Notes: a model not told the origin generated them from the sequence alone. Counted from the stretch's first letter, positions 44,138-53,057 are shown. The stretch is DNA of 64,000 nucleotides from an uncultured Alphaproteobacteria bacterium (GCA_913062525.1 CAJXWA010000002.1:1-64000), one strand, 5' to 3'. Made by a program: numbers and translations.

Positions 44138-45178
44138 CTATGAGGCGCCTTTTCTTAAAATAACCTTGATAATGATAGGGGTTACAAAAACGATGGCAAA
44201 CAAGCGCATGGCATGATGGGTCGTCACAAACGCTGGATCAACGCCGAGCGATAGAGCGGCTAGTGCCATTTCCGCAAAACCACCGGGCGATAGGGCGAGG
44301 ATCAATGCCTCAAACGAATGCCCGGTGATCAGGGATAGAAAATAGGCACTTGAAAACGTCACGGAGAGCATGAGAACAGTCATGCCCATGGCGAGAAGAA
44401 TTACGCGGCCTACTTCTTTGAAGGATATGCCAAAGAAACGAGAGCCTAGCGCGCTGCCCAATATCAGTTGGATGATGATCGAGGCAAGTTCAGGCGGCTC
44501 GCTTGTAATGGCTCCACTTAAATGAACCGCCGCACTGAGTATCAAAGGACCTGTCAGACGGTGAGCTGGAATTCTGCAGATTTTTGCTAGGAACACCCCC
44601 GTAATAGCGATTACGACTAAGGAGATAGTTTCTTGCAGACTCCAATACTGGATATCATCAGTGAGACTGATCTTTTCCAAGTCAAACCAGTAGGTCAATA
44701 CAAACGGGATAAATAGAAGGACAGATACAACGCGACAGGCATGTGTGAGTGTCAGTTTTTTGATGTCGGCGCCGGCTTCCTCGCCCATGATTGACATTTC
44801 GGACAGCCCACCGGGCAATCCAGAAAAAAGCGCTGTAACCGCGTCCATGCCGGCAATTTTTCGGCAATAAACTTGGCCGATTGTCGTGATAACAGCAACG
44901 TAAATAACGGCGGCCGTAAGGGTAGGTATCCAATTGGGCACTTGGTCGATAACTTCAGGGGTAAATGTACCCCCAAGCATGATACCGATAACTATAATAA
45001 TGTAATTTCGGATGCTTTTTGAGACTTCAATGGGAGCCCCTAGCAAGCTTGCAAGTAAAGTTGCGCAAAGCGCGCCCAACAACCACGGCAGCGGGAAGTG
45101 CATTGCACTGAATAAAATCCCGCCCGCACAGCCGATGCTAAGGGCAAGTGCGAAGCGGGTAAGGGATGAGTTGATCAT
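44138..45178 (-). CDS. AbrB-family membrane protein
   Basis: The 346-residue integral membrane protein has about 10 helices and belongs to the AbrB duplication family (ammonia monooxygenase-like, COG3180). Each half shows the pattern seen in FPLPWLLGALCATLLASLLGAPIEV and SGLPGGLSEMSIMGEEAGAD, with the repeat ALSPGGFAEMALAALSLGVDPAFVTTHHAMRLF. These proteins are putative transporters or regulators and often sit beside Tct genes. It follows tctA by only 8 bases and so belongs to the operon. Confidence 0.88.
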   Translation of the reverse strand: MINSSLTRFALALSIGCAGGILFSAMHFPLPWLLGALCATLLASLLGAPIEVSKSIRNYIIIVIGIMLGGTFTPEVIDQVPNWIPTLTAAVIYVAVITTIGQVYCRKIAGMDAVTALFSGLPGGLSEMSIMGEEAGADIKKLTLTHACRVVSVLLFIPFVLTYWFDLEKISLTDDIQYWSLQETISLVVIAITGVFLAKICRIPAHRLTGPLILSAAVHLSGAITSEPPELASIIIQLILGSALGSRFFGISFKEVGRVILLAMGMTVLMLSVTFSSAYFLSLITGHSFEALILALSPGGFAEMALAALSLGVDPAFVTTHHAMRLFAIVFVTPIIIKVILRKGAS

Positions 45179-45186
45179 TGAAAGAT

Positions 45187-46704
45187 TTAGTCTCCGTCGG
45201 CCACGTTGATGGAGTTTGTTTTTAATCTGTATTTTCGGAAAATGGGAATAACGATTAACAGAACTCCAACCAGCAATAGGCCCAACGTCATTGGGCGTTC
45301 ATACATGAATGCAGCCCCATCTGTTAAATTTACAGCGCGGGCGAAATTATTTTCCATCATACCCCCAAGAATGAACCCAATGAGAAGCGGAGGCAGTGGA
45401 TAATCCGCAAACCGGAGGAGGGTTGCTCCTATTCCAAGTCCTATCAAAATTAGCAACTCTGTTGCGTTATTCTGGCCTATATAGGCGCCGATCATTGTGA
45501 AAAATAGAATAAACGGAATTAGATAATTGCGCGGTATTGTTAGAAGTTTGGCGATATAAGGGATCATCGGCAGGTTGAGGATTAAAAGAACCACATTGCC
45601 AATGTACATTGAAATAATAACGGCCCAAAAAATCGATGGATTGTCGATCATTAGCCGTGGCCCGGGGTTGACGTTAAGGGCAACCAGAGCACCAAGCAAA
45701 ATAGCAGTTGTCCCAGATCCCGGAATTCCTAATGTGAGCAACGGCACGAATGATCCGGTGCAAGCTGCATTATTTGCAGCTTCTGGGGCCGCGAGCCCTT
45801 TGATGGATCCTTTGCCAAACTCCTCCTGCTCGGCTCCCTTAGCAATGTTCCGCTCAACCGCATAACCAAGGAAAGAGGCGATGGTGGCTCCAGCACCAGG
45901 CATCACACCAATTAAGAAGCCTTGAATAGATTGGCGGGCAATGACAGGAGCAATTTTTTTGGCCTCTTCTTTGGTGATGCGCAAATCTTTAATGGCTTGG
46001 TTATTCGCGCTGGTATTGCTTTTGTTTGGATTAAGAACAAGGAACAGGGCTTCGGGCAAGGCAAACAACGCCATAGCCAGTGTTACAAAGCTGAAACCTG
46101 ATTGAAGGTCTGAAAGTCCCATTGTAAAACGAGGAGCATTGAATAAGGCAGACTCGCCGACAGTTGCCAGCATCAAACCCGCGATTGTCATCATTAATGC
46201 CTTGGCAACTTTACCTGAACCGGCAAACGCAGCAATGGCGGACAGGCCAACAACCATTAACGCAAAGTACACAGCGGAATGGAAAAGGAGTGCAACGCTA
46301 GAAAGAGCTGGCGCAAAGAATAACAGGAGAATAGCGCCCACTGTTCCGCCGCAGAAGGAGGAAATAGCCGCAATGGTAAGGGCTTTACCGGCTTTACCTT
46401 GCCGTGCCATTGGATAACCGTCGAAGGCTGTTGCGACGGTGCCAGCAACCCCCGGTGCATTTATTAGAATTGAAGAAGTGGAGCCACCAAAAATGGCGCC
46501 GTAATAGACGCCTGCCAGCAAAATAAGGGCGGCAGATGGATCACCAATGTTGATCGCCACAGGGATCATTATGGCAATAATCGACATAGGGCCAAGCCCC
46601 GGAAGCATGCCGATCAAGGTGCCGATTAGACAGCCAAATACGACAAGAAATAGATTTTGTAAGGAAAAGGCCGTTTCTAGGCCAAGCATAATACCTTCAA
46701 GCAT
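45187..46704 (-). CDS. tctA: TctA, large membrane subunit of a tripartite tricarboxylate transporter
   Basis: The 505-residue protein has 11 to 12 helices and conserved TctA segments: GTLIGMLPGLGPMSIIAIMIPVA, GVYYGAIFGGSTSSILINAPG, GVMPGAGATIASFLGYAVERN and TLGIPGSGTTAILLGAL. It forms the Na+- or proton-coupled channel that takes a carboxylate from TctC. Citrate is the type substrate, but the real ligand is not predictable. It lies in the order tctC-tctB-tctA-abrB on the minus strand. Confidence 0.94.
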   Translation of the reverse strand: MLEGIMLGLETAFSLQNLFLVVFGCLIGTLIGMLPGLGPMSIIAIMIPVAINIGDPSAALILLAGVYYGAIFGGSTSSILINAPGVAGTVATAFDGYPMARQGKAGKALTIAAISSFCGGTVGAILLLFFAPALSSVALLFHSAVYFALMVVGLSAIAAFAGSGKVAKALMMTIAGLMLATVGESALFNAPRFTMGLSDLQSGFSFVTLAMALFALPEALFLVLNPNKSNTSANNQAIKDLRITKEEAKKIAPVIARQSIQGFLIGVMPGAGATIASFLGYAVERNIAKGAEQEEFGKGSIKGLAAPEAANNAACTGSFVPLLTLGIPGSGTTAILLGALVALNVNPGPRLMIDNPSIFWAVIISMYIGNVVLLILNLPMIPYIAKLLTIPRNYLIPFILFFTMIGAYIGQNNATELLILIGLGIGATLLRFADYPLPPLLIGFILGGMMENNFARAVNLTDGAAFMYERPMTLGLLLVGVLLIVIPIFRKYRLKTNSINVADGD

Positions 46705-46719
46705 TGATATGTCTCCAGC

Positions 46720-47199
46720 TTAGCCCATGAACCATGGAAGTGGTTTTAAAAAAATACCGAGAACTTCTTGCACTAAATACCAGATTGTTCCGGCTCCAAT
46801 CAGTGAGGAGGCAAGCATTATATGCAGTCTGCGTTCCCCCAAAATCCAGCCACAGCCAACGAGAAAGGCCACAGTGGAGGGAATAAAACCTAAGGGGCGT
46901 AGCAAAACAGCGTACAGGGTCATCGCAATGAGAAGACCAAGCGCTTGTCCCCAGTTATAGTCTCGCAAACGACTAAAATCTATATCGCCATCAGTGAGGC
47001 TTTCGGCGGGCACCTGCTTTTTTGACAGAATAATAATGCTAGAAATAAGGATACCCAAAACACTTAACGCCAGTGGCATGGTGTTTGGTAAGAAGACCAT
47101 GTTCAGTTCAAACGGTAGCAATGGATAAGTGTATGATGCATACCCGTAAACTATCGAAACCGTCAGAAAAAGCACGGCAATGCACTTGTCCAATGTCAT
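46720..47199 (-). CDS. tctB: TctB, small membrane subunit
   Basis: The 159-residue protein has four hydrophobic helices, matching the poorly conserved TctB family (FLTVSIVYGYASYTYPLLPFE at the N-terminus, PLGFIPSTVAFLVGCGWILGERR in the third region). ATG at 47199 is preceded by ATAGGAGTTCCAGCGC. Its ribosome binding site lies in one copy of a 12-bp direct repeat whose other copy forms a hairpin upstream. Confidence 0.87.
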   Translation of the reverse strand: MTLDKCIAVLFLTVSIVYGYASYTYPLLPFELNMVFLPNTMPLALSVLGILISSIIILSKKQVPAESLTDGDIDFSRLRDYNWGQALGLLIAMTLYAVLLRPLGFIPSTVAFLVGCGWILGERRLHIMLASSLIGAGTIWYLVQEVLGIFLKPLPWFMG

Positions 47200-47204
47200 G
47201 CGCT

Positions 47205-47257
47205 GGAACTCCTATTACATATGTTTTGAGGACCGGAACTCCTATTCGAAGTTCCGG
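47205..47257 (-). repeat. Hairpin and duplicated Shine-Dalgarno segment between tctC and tctB
   Basis: CCGGAACT / AGTTCCGG (47233-47257) is a perfect 8-bp stem with a 9-base loop. GGAACTCCTATT occurs at 47205-47216 and again 30 bases away at 47235-47246; on the minus strand this reads AATAGGAGTTCC and contains the tctB ribosome binding site. The hairpin has no T-run, so it may protect the tctC message from decay rather than terminate. Confidence 0.6.
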
Positions 47258-47269
47258 CTAAATTTGGCG

Positions 47270-48253
47270 CTAGAGGAAGCCTAGCTTTTTCATCAAATCT
47301 TTGATGACAGCTTCTTGGTTGCCAAGGAAGCTTTTGAAGTCAGCGCCCGAGTTATGGATGTTGACCCAGCCGTTGCGTTTGCGAACAACTTCCCATTCAG
47401 GAGTGCTATACATTTTGGTAATGGCTGCGCGGTATGCATCTGCTTTAGCGGCAGGAAGGCCCGGTGCAGCAAAGAACCCACGCCAGTTTACAAACTCAGC
47501 GTCATAGCCAAGTTCCTTCAATGTTGGCGCATCTTTAAACGCATCGTTTCTTTCAGGGCCAGTCATGCCGATGATTTTAACTTCACCTGCTTTAGCAAGG
47601 GCTACAGCCTCAGAGAAACCAGTTGAAAGCGCTTGGATTTCGCCGGAAAGAAGAGCTGCCATGGCTTTACCGCCAGCATCATATGGAATGTATTTTACTT
47701 TGGTTGGGTCTTCCCCCGCAGATTGCATAGCAAGAGCTGCAACCAAGTGATCCATGCCGCCGGGTACTGATCCGCCGCCAATAGCGACACTTCTTGGGTT
47801 TGCTTTATAGGCAGTCACAAGATCTTTAAAGGAATTTAGTTTGCTGTCTTTTCCAACAACAAATGCTGCGTAATCACCGATTGTACCGGCGATCATTGTA
47901 AGATCGCGGAAATTATGAGGAAAACGCCCAACAAGCGAGCGGATAATGATGGGAGTTGAGTTGACCATCAATGTCCAGTGGCTGGATGCAGCATTTTCAA
48001 TAAGATACCCAATGGCTTTACCACCGCCGCCACCAGACATGTTTTCATAAGAAGCCGTACCGACAATGCCAGATTTTGTTAGTGCTTCACCAGTACCGCG
48101 GGCCGTTCCATCCCAACCACCACCAGCTCCGCCGGGGATAAGGAAGTGGAGTTTTTCAAGATCAGCAGCTTGTGCCGGTGCTGCACTCATTACAGCCGTA
48201 ATACCGACAACCGCAAGCGCAGAAAAAACTGCGCGACGTGAAAATTTATACAT
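47270..48253 (-). CDS. tctC: TctC, periplasmic solute receptor
   Basis: The protein is 327 residues from the ATG at 48253 behind TGGGAGGCAAAATTTT; the track GTG start is 15 codons earlier. It has a signal peptide with RR (SRRAVFSALAVVGITAVMSAAPAQA-AD) and TctC marks HFLIPGGAGGGWDGTARGTGEAL near residue 35 and VAIGGGSVPGGMDHL near 155. It captures the carboxylate for TctAB. An OmpR-type promoter is seen upstream. Confidence 0.93.
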   Translation of the reverse strand: MYKFSRRAVFSALAVVGITAVMSAAPAQAADLEKLHFLIPGGAGGGWDGTARGTGEALTKSGIVGTASYENMSGGGGGKAIGYLIENAASSHWTLMVNSTPIIIRSLVGRFPHNFRDLTMIAGTIGDYAAFVVGKDSKLNSFKDLVTAYKANPRSVAIGGGSVPGGMDHLVAALAMQSAGEDPTKVKYIPYDAGGKAMAALLSGEIQALSTGFSEAVALAKAGEVKIIGMTGPERNDAFKDAPTLKELGYDAEFVNWRGFFAAPGLPAAKADAYRAAITKMYSTPEWEVVRKRNGWVNIHNSGADFKSFLGNQEAVIKDLMKKLGFL

Positions 48254-48394
48254 AAAATTTTGCCTCCCATTAGGTTTTTGTAATATGGCGTATCGCACAA
48301 GTCGAAGGGTGAATAAAGTTATACTCTAACGTTTACTTAGAATCCGAAATGTCGTCCCCGTTTCACCCAACCGCTGTACCCTGAAATACAACCA

Positions 48395-48433
48395 TTTATA
48401 CACCGTAACTGTTGAACCTGTCGGGAACCTGTC
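48395..48433 (-). promoter_or_regulatory. Candidate TctD-controlled promoter of tctCBA-abrB
   Basis: On the minus strand GACAGGTTC occurs twice with an 11-base period (48433-48425 and 48422-48414), the layout bound by OmpR/PhoB-class dimers. A TATAAA minus-10 (48400-48395) follows at a distance that puts the proximal repeat over the minus-35. The start would be near 48388, leaving a leader of about 135 bases before tctC. Confidence 0.64.
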
Positions 48434-48454
48434 ATTAGTCCATAAAAGTATGAA

Positions 48455-49588
48455 TTACGGGAGTTGGAGGGTTTTTCTCCAACGTTTGAGGATTTTCTTC
48501 CGCTTTTGTTGATCCAAATAGACAAGCAATCCGGGGCTCACCTTTATAGGGCGCAAACTGCTTTTTTCATCATGTAGAGAGCGGAGCAGGGGGTGAGGGC
48601 TTTTTACGCTAGCTTTAATGGGGTTCAGCTGAGCTTTGTTAGCGATTTGTGTTTGGCCCCGTTCAGATAGTAAATATTCTAGGAATAACCGCCCAGCTAC
48701 GTGAGAATTCGCGGCTTTGGGAATTATAGCGAGCCTTGAAAAGACGATGGTATAATCTTCAGGCAAAATTACACCAAGATTGGGGTTGTCGTTCAATTGT
48801 GAGATCGCATAAGTTCCAAGCACATTGTAGCCAAGTTTCAGGTCGCCTGAACTCACACCGTCAATGATTTTGGAGCTTTGACTATAGAGTTTGACGCCAT
48901 TGTCACTCATGGCACGGATCAAATCCCATGTGCCGCTATACTGGCTGTCATCACGGCTAAAAAACATGTACCCAAGGCCGCTTTTCGCAATATTATAGGT
49001 TGCCAGTTTCCCATATAGGTCTGGCGGGCGAGTTTCCAGAAATGCAATAAGATCGGATCTGTTCTTTGGTAGTGGCCTGTTTTTGAAATAGGGTTTGTTG
49101 TAAATGATTACTGCGGGTTCGAGAGTCGTGCCGAAGGCTTCATTTCGCCATACAGCCCAGTTCGGTATATCGCTTGGGATTGAGATGTCGACTTTTCGCG
49201 CGTATCCGTCGTTAGCAAGTTTGATTTGTAAGTCCATTGCCGAACTAATGGCAATATCGGCACCTTGCGTATTCGTGTCCTTTTCTCTTTTAACACGCTG
49301 GAATAATTCGCGACTTTGGAGCTCGAAATAACGAACTTTCGCAAAGGGGTATAATTTTTGAAAATCTTTGATCAACCCGACCATGGCCTTGTTATCTGTC
49401 GTGCCGTATATGGTCAGATGTCGAAGGATAACTTCGTTACTCGCTGAACCAATTTGCTCCGTAAATTCGTGTTTCAGCGGCGGATATAAAAACTCGCCTG
49501 CGGGACTATTATTTGGGGAAAAGAGACACAAGAACAACAGCGTGAAAACGCAGGTATTCTTGAAGAAAGATATAAAAACAGAATTCAT
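48455..49588 (-). CDS. Periplasmic ABC-type solute-binding protein linked to the TctDE system
   Basis: The protein is 377 residues from the ATG at 49588; the track start adds 20 residues before the signal peptide (FKNTCVFTLLFLCLFSPNNSPAG). The body resembles family 1 iron/thiamine-type binding proteins (LTIYGTTDNKAMVGLIKDFQKLYPF, LEPAVIIYNKPYF, RLFLEYLLSERGQTQIANK). No ABC permease is nearby. It is divergent from the response regulator/kinase pair, so it may work as a sensory partner of the kinase, as binding proteins do in related Tct loci. Confidence 0.82.
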   Translation of the reverse strand: MNSVFISFFKNTCVFTLLFLCLFSPNNSPAGEFLYPPLKHEFTEQIGSASNEVILRHLTIYGTTDNKAMVGLIKDFQKLYPFAKVRYFELQSRELFQRVKREKDTNTQGADIAISSAMDLQIKLANDGYARKVDISIPSDIPNWAVWRNEAFGTTLEPAVIIYNKPYFKNRPLPKNRSDLIAFLETRPPDLYGKLATYNIAKSGLGYMFFSRDDSQYSGTWDLIRAMSDNGVKLYSQSSKIIDGVSSGDLKLGYNVLGTYAISQLNDNPNLGVILPEDYTIVFSRLAIIPKAANSHVAGRLFLEYLLSERGQTQIANKAQLNPIKASVKSPHPLLRSLHDEKSSLRPIKVSPGLLVYLDQQKRKKILKRWRKTLQLP

Positions 49589-49698
49589 TATGTCTATTGT
49601 CCGTGGCAAAGGGCTCAAGCCAAGGCCTTGCAGAACTGACTGTAGCAAAGAATTCTAACTGTTCCATCTAAATCTTAAACAGGTTAGTGTGACGGGTT

Positions 49699-50364
49699 AT
49701 GAGGGTACTAATTGTTGAAGATAACGCCGCTTTAGCGAATGGGGTTTTTACCGCACTCGACACGATCGGGCTCGCCGTAGATGTTTTGAACGATGGGCTA
49801 GAAGCGGACGAAGTTTTAAGAGTACAACAATATGATGTTGTTGTGTTGGACTTGAACCTGCCAGGACTGGACGGGCTTGATGTTCTCGCTAACATGAGGT
49901 CACGAAGTGATAACACTCCGGTTCTCGTGCTCACCGCGCGAGATCATATATCAGACCGTGTTGCGGGCTTGGACCTTGGCGCTGACGATTATCTAACCAA
50001 GCCGTTTGAGCTTATTGAATTAGAGGCGCGGGTCAGGGCGCTTTTGCGAAGGAATAGCGAAAATAAATCACCTGTGATTGAACTGGGTACCCTTAGTTTT
50101 AATTCAGTCGCGCGGACGACCCATATCGGCAGTCAGGTGTTGGATCTCCCAAAACGAGAATTTTGTCTACTAGAGCTGTTTATATCAAAAATCGGGCAGG
50201 TCATTAGTAAAGATCAAATCGCTGATGGTTTAGCCAATTTTGATGAAGATGTAACTTCAAATGCCGTTGAGATTTATGTGAGCCGTTTGCGTAAAAAAAT
50301 TCAAATAAGTGGGATCAATATCAAAACAGTCAGAGGTCTGGGCTACCTTATGGAAAGGCCGTAA
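49699..50364 (+). CDS. tctD: TctD-like OmpR-family response regulator
   Basis: The 221-residue protein has a receiver domain with phospho-acceptor Asp in VVVLDLNLPGLDGLDVL and Lys in DDYLTKPFELIE, and an OmpR winged helix (LDLPKREFCLLELFISKIGQVISKDQIADGLANFDEDVTSNAVEIYVSRLRKKI). It overlaps the kinase start by one base. The tandem 9-bp repeats at the tctC promoter are its likely target. The symbol is given by context. Confidence 0.9.
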   Translation: MRVLIVEDNAALANGVFTALDTIGLAVDVLNDGLEADEVLRVQQYDVVVLDLNLPGLDGLDVLANMRSRSDNTPVLVLTARDHISDRVAGLDLGADDYLTKPFELIELEARVRALLRRNSENKSPVIELGTLSFNSVARTTHIGSQVLDLPKREFCLLELFISKIGQVISKDQIADGLANFDEDVTSNAVEIYVSRLRKKIQISGINIKTVRGLGYLMERP

Positions 50365-51740
50365 TGCCCAAGCAACCCGCCATTCGAAAGCGATTGTCGC
50401 TCATTCTTCTAGCTGTACTTTTTGTGATCAGTAGTCTGATGTTATTTGAAGTTCGTTCCAGTGCACGGATCGCTGCTAACGAAGCTTATGACCGAGTTTT
50501 ATTTGGATCTGCCTTAGCGATTTCAGAACGGGTGTTTATCGTTGGCAATGAAATCGATGTGGATATTCCCTATGTTGCTCTGGAAATGCTTGCCTCAGAC
50601 ACGCAAGATCGCGTTTTTTATCAAGTTGAAACCGATGTAAACTCGTTTTTAACAGGGTATGCTGATTTGCCGCCGGTGCCGGGCGCGTTTGAAAATCAGT
50701 TTGATACGCCGATTTTTTACGACGCCAAATATCACGGCGATGATGTTCGAATTGGGGCTATCAATAGATATGTCTCAAGTCAGCAACTCTCTACCCGGTT
50801 CACGGTGAAGGTTGCTGAAACCACAGATGGTCGGCAGGCCTTGATCCAGAAGATGATTACTGATGCTATTCTAAGGCAGTTTATTCTTATCATTGTTGCG
50901 GGTGCCATTATGTGGATCGGAATCAGCTGGGGCGTGAAACCATTAGCTCATCTCCAGGGCGCACTTGCCCGCCGAAATCCGGAAGACTTGCATCCAATTG
51001 AACACCGAGTTCCGCAGGAGGTGCAGCATCTTGTGGACGGTATTAATGATCTCATGAAGAGGCTTTCCGATAGTATGGCCGCCATGAGGCGATTTACATC
51101 AAACGCAGCGCATCAGCTGAGAACACCGCTTGCAGCCATTCAAACACAAACCGAACTAGCACTTAAAGCGAGTAGTGCAGATGAGCTTAAGCAAAGATTG
51201 ACATATCTTGATCAATCCACGCGTCAATCAACCCGACTGGTCAATCAACTCTTAAGTCTAGCTAAGGCCACACCGGATGAAAATTCGGTAACATTTGATC
51301 AGATTGATTTAGTGAATGAGTGTAAGGAAATTACCAAAGAATTGGTCCCCTCAGCCTTGAGTAAAGGCATAGATCTTGGGCTGGATTGTACGCTCAATCG
51401 CTTGGAGATTTCAGGACATGCTGGCCTTATTCAAGAAGCTTTGAAGAACCTCATTGAAAATGCCATTAGCTACGGTCCTGAGAATACTGTCGTAACGGTT
51501 CGAATTTATAAGGATGATAACTCCGCAAAAATTGAAGTGGAGGACACGGGGACAGGTATTTTTCCGGAGCTTCAAGAAGCCATATTTGAACGTTTTAATA
51601 GGGGTAATCGTTCCGATGGAGATGGCTGCGGTTTGGGCTTGCCCATTGTAAAAGAAATTGTGGAGCGTCATGGATGGCAAATTTCTGTCTCAAGTCAAAT
51701 CAGCAAAGGCGCTAAATTCACGATTTCAATCCCGCTATGA
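50364..51740 (+). CDS. tctE: TctE-like sensor histidine kinase
   Basis: The 458-residue kinase has two membrane helices (about 12 to 30 and 170 to 190) flanking a TctE-type periplasmic sensor domain, an HAMP-like segment (WGVKPLAHLQGAL), the H-box SNAAHQLRTPLAAIQTQTELALK, the N-box region ALKNLIENAISYGP, G1 VEDTGTGI and G2 GCGLGLPIVKEIVE. It should sense the carboxylate, perhaps through the neighbouring binding protein, and phosphorylate the TctD-like regulator. Confidence 0.92.
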   Translation: MPKQPAIRKRLSLILLAVLFVISSLMLFEVRSSARIAANEAYDRVLFGSALAISERVFIVGNEIDVDIPYVALEMLASDTQDRVFYQVETDVNSFLTGYADLPPVPGAFENQFDTPIFYDAKYHGDDVRIGAINRYVSSQQLSTRFTVKVAETTDGRQALIQKMITDAILRQFILIIVAGAIMWIGISWGVKPLAHLQGALARRNPEDLHPIEHRVPQEVQHLVDGINDLMKRLSDSMAAMRRFTSNAAHQLRTPLAAIQTQTELALKASSADELKQRLTYLDQSTRQSTRLVNQLLSLAKATPDENSVTFDQIDLVNECKEITKELVPSALSKGIDLGLDCTLNRLEISGHAGLIQEALKNLIENAISYGPENTVVTVRIYKDDNSAKIEVEDTGTGIFPELQEAIFERFNRGNRSDGDGCGLGLPIVKEIVERHGWQISVSSQISKGAKFTISIPL

Positions 51741-51793
51741 TATTATCAAGAGCAGTCCTTCCAAAAGAAGCCTCGCTCTTGATAAATAAAAGT

Positions 51794-52078
51794 TTAGTTC
51801 CGAAGAAGCTGCAACGTCCAATCGCCTGAGGCATTGCGAAGATCATGAACAGTAGAAAGTTCTGGGTCTTCTCGCCAAGCAATTGCGTTTTCCTCTGATG
51901 GGAAACTGAGGATGACAATGAGATCGTCGCCGGCAGTACCATCTAAGGCGAAGGGATTTACGGTTCTACTGACAAGCTCCCCATGATGTTTGGAAAGTGC
52001 TGCTCCCGCATGTTTCCCATACTCCTGCAATCGTTCTTTGTTTAGGTTTTTTGCCTGACCAATACAGTAAACAGTCAT
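51794..52078 (-). CDS. DUF1330-family small protein
   Basis: The 94-residue protein is a dimeric alpha/beta-barrel-like domain: MTVYCIGQAKNLNKERLQEYGKHAGAALSKHHGELVSRT at the N-terminus and VILSFPSEENAIAWREDPE in the second half are typical of DUF1330. ATG at 52078 follows CGAGGAGAATTGAAAA. The function of the family is unknown. It is divergent from a LysR gene that may control it. Confidence 0.82.
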   Translation of the reverse strand: MTVYCIGQAKNLNKERLQEYGKHAGAALSKHHGELVSRTVNPFALDGTAGDDLIVILSFPSEENAIAWREDPELSTVHDLRNASGDWTLQLLRN

Positions 52079-52169
52079 TTTTCAATTCTCCTCGGGTTGT
52101 CTGAAATGTGTTGAGAAGAAATATATCTGAATAGTTTCTGTTCGAAAATTGTAGTAATTGGAAACCAAG

Positions 52170-52187
52170 CTGTGCAAATATGCACAG
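52170..52187. promoter_or_regulatory. Perfect palindrome abutting the lysR start
   Basis: CTGTGCAAATATGCACAG is an 18-bp inverted repeat with 7-bp arms, ending directly before the ATG at 52188. It leaves no room for a Shine-Dalgarno, so the message may be leaderless or nearly so and blocked by its own product. It fits the LysR T-N11-A layout and also lies upstream of the divergent DUF1330 gene. Confidence 0.58.
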
Positions 52188-53057
52188 ATGGAAAGCTGGG
52201 ATGATTTAAAGTATGCCTTAGCGGTTCACCGCCATGGTGGGTTGAGCGGCGCCGCGCGGTCTTTGGGTGTGAACCATTCAACAGTCTCGCGGCGACTATC
52301 CGCGCTTGAGAAAGGCATGGGCGTCCGGTTGTTTGATCGATTTTCAAGCGGATTGAGGGTAACGTCTTTTGGTGAACACGCAATTTTAGCAGCAGAGCGC
52401 ATGGAGGAGCTTGCGCTTGTACTTGATCTTTCAATAGCTGGTAAGGATATGGAACTTGCTGGGCCACTCAAAATTTCCGCCCCTCAGTTAATCATCAAAG
52501 TTATTTTGGCCCCTGTTTTAGCTGAATTTGCCAAAAGTTATCCAAATATAAAATTGACGGTTATTGCCACTTCTGATGCGGTTAATCTACATAAGCGCGA
52601 GGCCGATGTTTCTATCCTTGCCAGCAATGAGCCTGACGGAACGCTTTGGGGACGCAAAGTTCTCTCCCAAAATTGCCGATATTATGGAGAGCGAAAATAC
52701 CTAGCAGGGTGCGATGACGCTAGTGAGCTGGACTGCATAAATTTCTTGTGGCGTGGCGACGAGCCTGCCACGGAGATTTTGAAGGCCTATCCACGGGCTC
52801 GAGTAGCCGCAAAATTTGACGACATGGTTGCGGTTCATGGGGCTGTGCTCGCGGGGGCGGGGGTGGCGAGAATGCCCTGTTTTCTTGGCGGCAGTACTGA
52901 GGAGCTTGAAGCTCTGCCATACGTTGAAAAACAGCCTTATTCAGATATCTGGATTTTAACTCATCCTGATCTACAGAAACTTCCCCGAATTCGAACTTTT
53001 ATGCGGTATATTTCTGAAAAACTACAAGAAAAAGAAAAATTATTCTTAGGTGAGTAA
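52188..53057 (+). CDS. LysR-family transcriptional regulator
   Basis: The protein is 289 residues from the ATG at 52188 (MESWDDLKYALAVHRHGGLSGAARSLGVNHSTVSRRLSALE); the TTG at 52158 in the track would read through the palindrome and is less likely. The effector domain starts near GPLKISAPQLIIKVILAP. It belongs to the subgroup with the HSTVSRR recognition helix, seen in many alphaproteobacterial solo LysR proteins. Probable target: itself and the divergent DUF1330 gene. Confidence 0.9.
   Translation: MESWDDLKYALAVHRHGGLSGAARSLGVNHSTVSRRLSALEKGMGVRLFDRFSSGLRVTSFGEHAILAAERMEELALVLDLSIAGKDMELAGPLKISAPQLIIKVILAPVLAEFAKSYPNIKLTVIATSDAVNLHKREADVSILASNEPDGTLWGRKVLSQNCRYYGERKYLAGCDDASELDCINFLWRGDEPATEILKAYPRARVAAKFDDMVAVHGAVLAGAGVARMPCFLGGSTEELEALPYVEKQPYSDIWILTHPDLQKLPRIRTFMRYISEKLQEKEKLFLGE

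Noticed and set aside
49681-49698. ACAGGTTA / ACGGGTTA before the response regulator as TctD autoregulatory site
   Set aside because: The copies are imperfect and spaced 13 bases instead of 11, and overlap the region expected for the ribosome binding site.
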